Shown: one piece after another, positions 14,392-18,308 of the stretch
Numbering within the stretch: position 1 is the first letter of the stretch
Layout: the number at the start of each line of letters is the position of its first letter
Source of the DNA: an uncultured Clostridium sp.
Lineage (GTDB): Bacteria > Bacillota > Clostridia > TANB77 > CAG-508
Direction of reading: 5' to 3'
Assembly (NCBI GenBank): GCA_900555085.1
Contig: USJU01000017.1
Span: 1-18,308 of the forward strand
DNA length: 18,308 nucleotides
Position numbers and translations under genes: made by a program
Notes under the pieces: generated by a model
Told to the model about the DNA's origin: nothing
Databases searched by the model: none
Seen by the model: only the letters and a program-made list of their open reading frames with translations

Positions 14392-16794
14392 ATGGCTAAA
14401 AGAAAAAAAAGAACAACAAACACACGAAATACTGGAAAAAGAAAAACAAATAAAAAACAACAAAACAAATCAAAATTAGATATAGAAGTAGTAGCATTAT
14501 TTGTACTAAGCATTTTGCTTGCAGTATTAATATATGCAAAATCTGGAATAATAGGAGAAAACCTGAATATTGTACTTGGTGGAATAATGGGGTGGCTGAA
14601 ATATATATTGCCAATAGGAACATTTATTATGGCAATATATATGGTAATAGACGAAGAACAAAAGGAGAGTTTTGCAGGAAAAATAATTAATTATACAGTA
14701 TTTTTAATATGCTTAATGTCTATAATGACAATTTATCAAATTTCAAAAGGAAGTTTAAAAATATCATATGAATTTCAAACATTAGTATCAAGAGCATATG
14801 AATTAGGAAGTCAAAACATAGGCGGAGGAGCAATAGGAGCAGTTATTGCAATTCCAGCTTCAAAATTACTTGGAATGTGGGGAGCAGCAATTTTATTTAT
14901 TGGAATTGCATTAATAAATATAGTATATATGTTTAGAATAAAACCAGCTGAAATGCTTGGAAATTATATAAAAGAAAAATCAGAAGAAAAATATGCTAAT
15001 ATAGACGACGAAGAAGATGACGATACAGAAGAAATTATTTTAAAGAGAGCAAAGAAGAAAGCTAAAAAAATAAAACAAGTACAAGAAGATTTGCCAATGG
15101 AAGACCAAATAACAATAAACTTAAACAATCAACCTAAAAAACTAAAGAAATATAAACACGAAGCAGACGAATTAATACCACTTACAAAAGAAAGCAAACA
15201 AGAAAAAGAACAATTTTCTCCAAACCATATAGAAGAAAATTTATTTAAACAAGAAGAAGAGAAAAAAGAAGATAAAGTAAAAGAAGTATTAACCTTAGAA
15301 CATGCTGCAATGACAGTAGAAGATGAATCATACGAATTTCCACCAGTAGAATTATTAAGTGAAGGAAAAGGAGTAGTTTTAAAAGGTGGAAAAAAAGCAT
15401 TAGCAGATACAGCAACAAAATTACAAAAAACACTTTATAGTTTTGGAGTTTCAGCAAAAGTTGAAAATGTATCTGTTGGACCAGCAATTACAAGATATGA
15501 AATTAAACCAGCAGAAGGAGTACGTGTAAGCAAAATTGCAAATTTAGCAGATGATATTGCATTAAATTTAGCAGCAGAAAGCATAAGAATAGAAGCACCA
15601 ATACCAGGTAAACAAGCTGTTGGAATAGAAATTCCAAACAAAGAAAATGAAATTGTACATTTAAGAGATATATTAGAAACAGATAAATTCCAAAAACATA
15701 AATCTAAACTTGCTTTTGCATTAGGAAAAGATGTAGCAGGAGAAGAAGTTGTTGCAGATATTTCTAAAATGCCACACGTACTTATTGCAGGAAGTACAGG
15801 TTCTGGTAAAAGTGTTTGTATAAATACATTAATTTCAAGCATAATTTATAAGGCAAAACCAAGCGAAGTTAAGCTTGTTATGGTAGACCCAAAAGTTGTG
15901 GAACTCTCAGTTTATAATGGAATACCACACTTATTAATACCGGTTGTAACAGACCCTAAAAAAGCGGCAGGTGCGCTTGCATGGGCGGTTCAAGAAATGG
16001 AAAATAGATATAATGTATTTGCAAGCAAAGGTGTTAGAGACTTAAAAGGTTATAATGCAAGCTTGCAAGATGGAGAAGGAAAACTACCTCAAATAGTTAT
16101 TATAATAGATGAACTTGCAGACTTAATGATGGTTGCAGCAAAAGAAGTAGAAGAGTCTATATGTAGACTAGCACAAAAAGCAAGAGCAGCAGGAATGCAT
16201 TTAGTTATTGCAACACAAAGACCTTCAGTAGATGTAATTACAGGTTTAATAAAAGCAAATGTTCCATCTAGAATTGCATTTGCTGTTTCATCACAAATAG
16301 ATTCAAGAACAATTTTGGATATGGTTGGAGCAGAAAAATTGCTTGGTAAAGGAGATATGTTATTTTATCCAGCAGGAGCTTCAAAACCAACAAGAGTTCA
16401 AGGAGCATTTGTAGATGATAAAGAAGTAGAAAAAATAGTAGACTTCCTAAAAGCAAATGGTGGAGAAAGTACATACAATACAGATATTATAGAATCTATA
16501 GAAAAAGCAAACACATCAGATAAAGAAAAAGATTTAGAATCAGCAACAGATGATGAAACAGATCCATTTTTAATGGAAGCTATAGAAACAGTTGTTGAAA
16601 CAGGTCAAGCTTCAACATCTTTCATACAAAGGAGATTTAAAGTTGGTTATGCAAGAGCAGGAAGAATAATAGACCAAATGGAAGAAAGAGGAATAATTTC
16701 TGGTTACCAAGGAAGCAAACCACGTGAAGTTTTAATGAGTAAAGAAAGATGGGAAGAATTAAAAATGCAAACAAACACGGAAGAAAATAAATAA
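14392..16794 (+). CDS. ftsK: DNA translocase FtsK/SpoIIIE
   Basis: Septum-located motor that pumps chromosomal DNA into daughter cells (or the forespore). The 800-aa protein begins with a Lys/Arg-rich tail of about 28 residues, then about four to five membrane segments (about 31-49, 58-84, 99-117 and 143-181) and a highly charged linker (about 190-330). The motor follows: an alpha/beta region from about 335, Walker A GSTGSGKS (467-474) and Walker B IIIDELADLMM with D573/E574. The C-terminal gamma winged-helix domain (about 722-785, RRFKVGYARAGRIIDQMEE) is the part that reads the orientation sequences on DNA. All motor motifs are intact. AAGGTGAT lies just before the ATG. No clear promoter was seen between the upstream terminator and the start; a TATAAATAAT stretch near 14322 could hold a -10 box. 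Confidence 0.97.
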   Translation: MAKRKKRTTNTRNTGKRKTNKKQQNKSKLDIEVVALFVLSILLAVLIYAKSGIIGENLNIVLGGIMGWLKYILPIGTFIMAIYMVIDEEQKESFAGKIINYTVFLICLMSIMTIYQISKGSLKISYEFQTLVSRAYELGSQNIGGGAIGAVIAIPASKLLGMWGAAILFIGIALINIVYMFRIKPAEMLGNYIKEKSEEKYANIDDEEDDDTEEIILKRAKKKAKKIKQVQEDLPMEDQITINLNNQPKKLKKYKHEADELIPLTKESKQEKEQFSPNHIEENLFKQEEEKKEDKVKEVLTLEHAAMTVEDESYEFPPVELLSEGKGVVLKGGKKALADTATKLQKTLYSFGVSAKVENVSVGPAITRYEIKPAEGVRVSKIANLADDIALNLAAESIRIEAPIPGKQAVGIEIPNKENEIVHLRDILETDKFQKHKSKLAFALGKDVAGEEVVADISKMPHVLIAGSTGSGKSVCINTLISSIIYKAKPSEVKLVMVDPKVVELSVYNGIPHLLIPVVTDPKKAAGALAWAVQEMENRYNVFASKGVRDLKGYNASLQDGEGKLPQIVIIIDELADLMMVAAKEVEESICRLAQKARAAGMHLVIATQRPSVDVITGLIKANVPSRIAFAVSSQIDSRTILDMVGAEKLLGKGDMLFYPAGASKPTRVQGAFVDDKEVEKIVDFLKANGGESTYNTDIIESIEKANTSDKEKDLESATDDETDPFLMEAIETVVETGQASTSFIQRRFKVGYARAGRIIDQMEERGIISGYQGSKPREVLMSKERWEELKMQTNTEENK

Positions 16795-16815
16795 AAATAG
16801 AAAGGAGTGGAAAAA

Positions 16816-18308
16816 ATGCCAAGAAAAAATCTTTTTAATAATCTAAAAGATTATAACAATGAATTAGAAAAAGTTTTAGAAAAAAAAGAATTTTCACAAG
16901 AGGTAAAAAATCTACTCCTTAGTATGCTTTACAAAATAGAAGTATCATATTCAGACTATAAAAAAACGAAAGTAAATGCCGTAGAAAAAGATTATTATCT
17001 AAAAAGAATTATAGAAAATATAAAAGAATGCCAAAAAATAGAATTAGTTAAAGATAAAGAAATAGAAATTGATTATAGTAAAAAAAGTATACAAGTTAAA
17101 CAAAATGAAAAATTATGCTTGCAAGCTATTTTAATGTTATCTCAAAAAGAAATAGAAATAAATAAAAAGAATGAACTAATAGAAAAACCATTAAAAGAAT
17201 TCTTTAAAACAGCCAGTATAATTAATAAAATGGAAGTAATAAGAGATTTTGATGGTTGGACTTGGTTTAAAGATTTAAGTAATACTCAAAGTATAGAGTA
17301 CAATTTTATTTATCAATGTTTAAATATTGCAGTAGGGTGCGAAAATTTAGATAAAATTGAAAGAAATGCAAGAGAAAAATTCGATTTAATACAAGCAATA
17401 ATTTATATATTGGAAAAATATTATGGAAAGAAAATAGCACATAATTTAGTTAATAATTTTGTAATAGCCATTTCTAAAATATATTATGAAAAAAATAAAG
17501 AGGAATTGAAAGATCTAATTGAAAAAAGTGGAAAACTCAAAGAAAAAAGAAAAAATACTGTGGATACAAAACAAATTTTAAACGAGATTTCCACAGAAAA
17601 GAAACAAAATTTAAAAAAATTAGATGAAATAGAAAAAACTTTAAAAGATAGAAAACTACTTGAAGAAGAATTTATAAAAAGAAATGAAAGGGGAGAAACC
17701 TACTTTAGTATAAATACTTTAATTAATATTCTAGAAAGAGAAAAAGAAAAAATCTTAGTTAGAAATGAAGAAATAGACGATTTAAGAAATCCAGGGAAAT
17801 ATGCAAACGAAACAAGAAAAATTGAAGAAGAAATACAGTTTATAGAAGAAATTCAAAATACAAACTTTGAAAAAGAAGTAAATGAAATTATTAATATAAT
17901 GGTTGAAATATTTGAAATAAAATTAGAAAAAGCCGAAAATAAAAAAGAAATTATAAAGTTAATATACGAAATTCGCTACTTTATTTTATTAGAATATAAT
18001 AAAAATAACCAAAAGATATACGAAAATGAAATATGTAAAAATAACTTATTTGCATATATAAATAAGCTAATAATAAAAGCAATTAATATAAAAGCATTAA
18101 ATTCAATTTTTAATGATAATAAGAAAGATATTGAAATATATGAAGATATATTAAAACTAAAAATTATAGATTTGGAAAATATAGAATATATAATAAATAA
18201 CGAAAACGAGAGTTATAAAATTCATATTTATGATTCCGAATCATTAGAATATGAAAAAGAAATAAAACTATTAACAATAAAAGGGGTAAAAATAAATAAA
18301 AAGATGAA
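16816..18308 (+). CDS. Large hypothetical protein, 3' end beyond the window
   Basis: An open frame of 497 codons continues past the right edge; translation by hand shows no stop. It begins MPRKNLFNNLKDYNNELEKV after a perfect AAAGGAG (16801-16807), 21 nt from the ftsK stop, so it is probably in the ftsK transcript. I do not recognise the family. The protein is soluble and helix-rich, dominated by Lys, Glu, Ile and Asn, with no signal peptide, membrane segment or nucleotide-binding motif. A more conserved-looking patch, RDFDGWTWFKDL (about 143-154, with W148 and W150), precedes a hydrophobic helical region, and a charged, probably coiled-coil stretch covers about 220-305. The composition matches its neighbours, so there is no sign of recent transfer. 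Confidence 0.8.
   Translation, partial: MPRKNLFNNLKDYNNELEKVLEKKEFSQEVKNLLLSMLYKIEVSYSDYKKTKVNAVEKDYYLKRIIENIKECQKIELVKDKEIEIDYSKKSIQVKQNEKLCLQAILMLSQKEIEINKKNELIEKPLKEFFKTASIINKMEVIRDFDGWTWFKDLSNTQSIEYNFIYQCLNIAVGCENLDKIERNAREKFDLIQAIIYILEKYYGKKIAHNLVNNFVIAISKIYYEKNKEELKDLIEKSGKLKEKRKNTVDTKQILNEISTEKKQNLKKLDEIEKTLKDRKLLEEEFIKRNERGETYFSINTLINILEREKEKILVRNEEIDDLRNPGKYANETRKIEEEIQFIEEIQNTNFEKEVNEIINIMVEIFEIKLEKAENKKEIIKLIYEIRYFILLEYNKNNQKIYENEICKNNLFAYINKLIIKAINIKALNSIFNDNKKDIEIYEDILKLKIIDLENIEYIINNENESYKIHIYDSESLEYEKEIKLLTIKGVKINKKM

Noticed and set aside
17560..17597. Inverted pair of DnaA-box-like sites (TGTGGATAC and ATTTCCACA)
   Set aside because: Neither is a full match and both lie inside an open coding frame. 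Chance similarity is likely in A/T-rich DNA.
1..18308. Search for a CRISPR array, toxin-antitoxin pair, tRNA, rRNA, insertion sequence or phage genes
   Set aside because: No spaced repeats, clover-leaf sequences, transposase or phage motifs were found by reading both strands. The small minus-strand gene has no partner that would make it a toxin-antitoxin pair.

Overview
The window reads as chromosomal DNA from a very AT-rich, low-GC Gram-positive bacterium, most likely a member of the Clostridia (Bacillota) and possibly an uncultured gut lineage. This rests on the A-rich codon use (AAA, GAA, ATA, AGA favoured), strong AGGAGG-type ribosome binding sites, sigma-A-like promoters, and gene families and neighbourhoods typical of Clostridia: rnc followed by an Elp3-like radical-SAM-family gene, a DUF2508 protein beside smc, and rsmD followed by a small 'ATPase-like' coiled-coil protein. 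No rRNA, tRNA, CRISPR array, insertion sequence or phage gene was seen. The species cannot be named from this sequence.

Layout, left to right. Positions 1-3881 form a plus-strand run: rnc (RNase III), a full-length but cluster-less relative of the Elp3-like radical SAM proteins, a YitT-type membrane protein, an OGG-type 8-oxoguanine DNA glycosylase and a small DUF2508 protein. A 12-bp hairpin and a sigma-A-like promoter precede smc (4002-7550), which ends at a strong terminator. A 73-codon minus-strand gene of unknown function (7603-7824) has its own very good promoter. It diverges from a SERCA-like calcium P-type ATPase (7989-10667). The ATPase converges on a minus-strand class B penicillin-binding protein with two PASTA domains (10783-13089). 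Divergent from that gene is an rsmD operon: rsmD, then a 145-aa coiled-coil protein 4 nt downstream, then a terminator. Last come ftsK/spoIIIE (14392-16794) and a long unrecognised gene that runs off the right edge with at least 497 codons.

Most genes are housekeeping: RNA processing and ribosome maturation (rnc, rsmD), chromosome organisation and partition (smc, ftsK), cell wall synthesis (PBP), DNA repair (OGG) and ion homeostasis (Ca-ATPase). The parts that deserve attention are these: (1) the radical-SAM relative has lost two of the three cysteines of its CX3CX2C motif, together with the neighbouring SAM-site motifs, yet is intact otherwise; (2) a terminator-like hairpin holds the yitT ribosome binding site in its 3' arm and its U-tract touches the start codon; (3) two GC-rich hairpins share the TGTAGGGGCA lead and differ by paired changes in the stem, which suggests a dispersed repeat family; (4) two genes are of unknown function, the small promoter-equipped minus-strand gene and the long gene after ftsK. 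I found no convincing defence, secretion or biosynthetic system.
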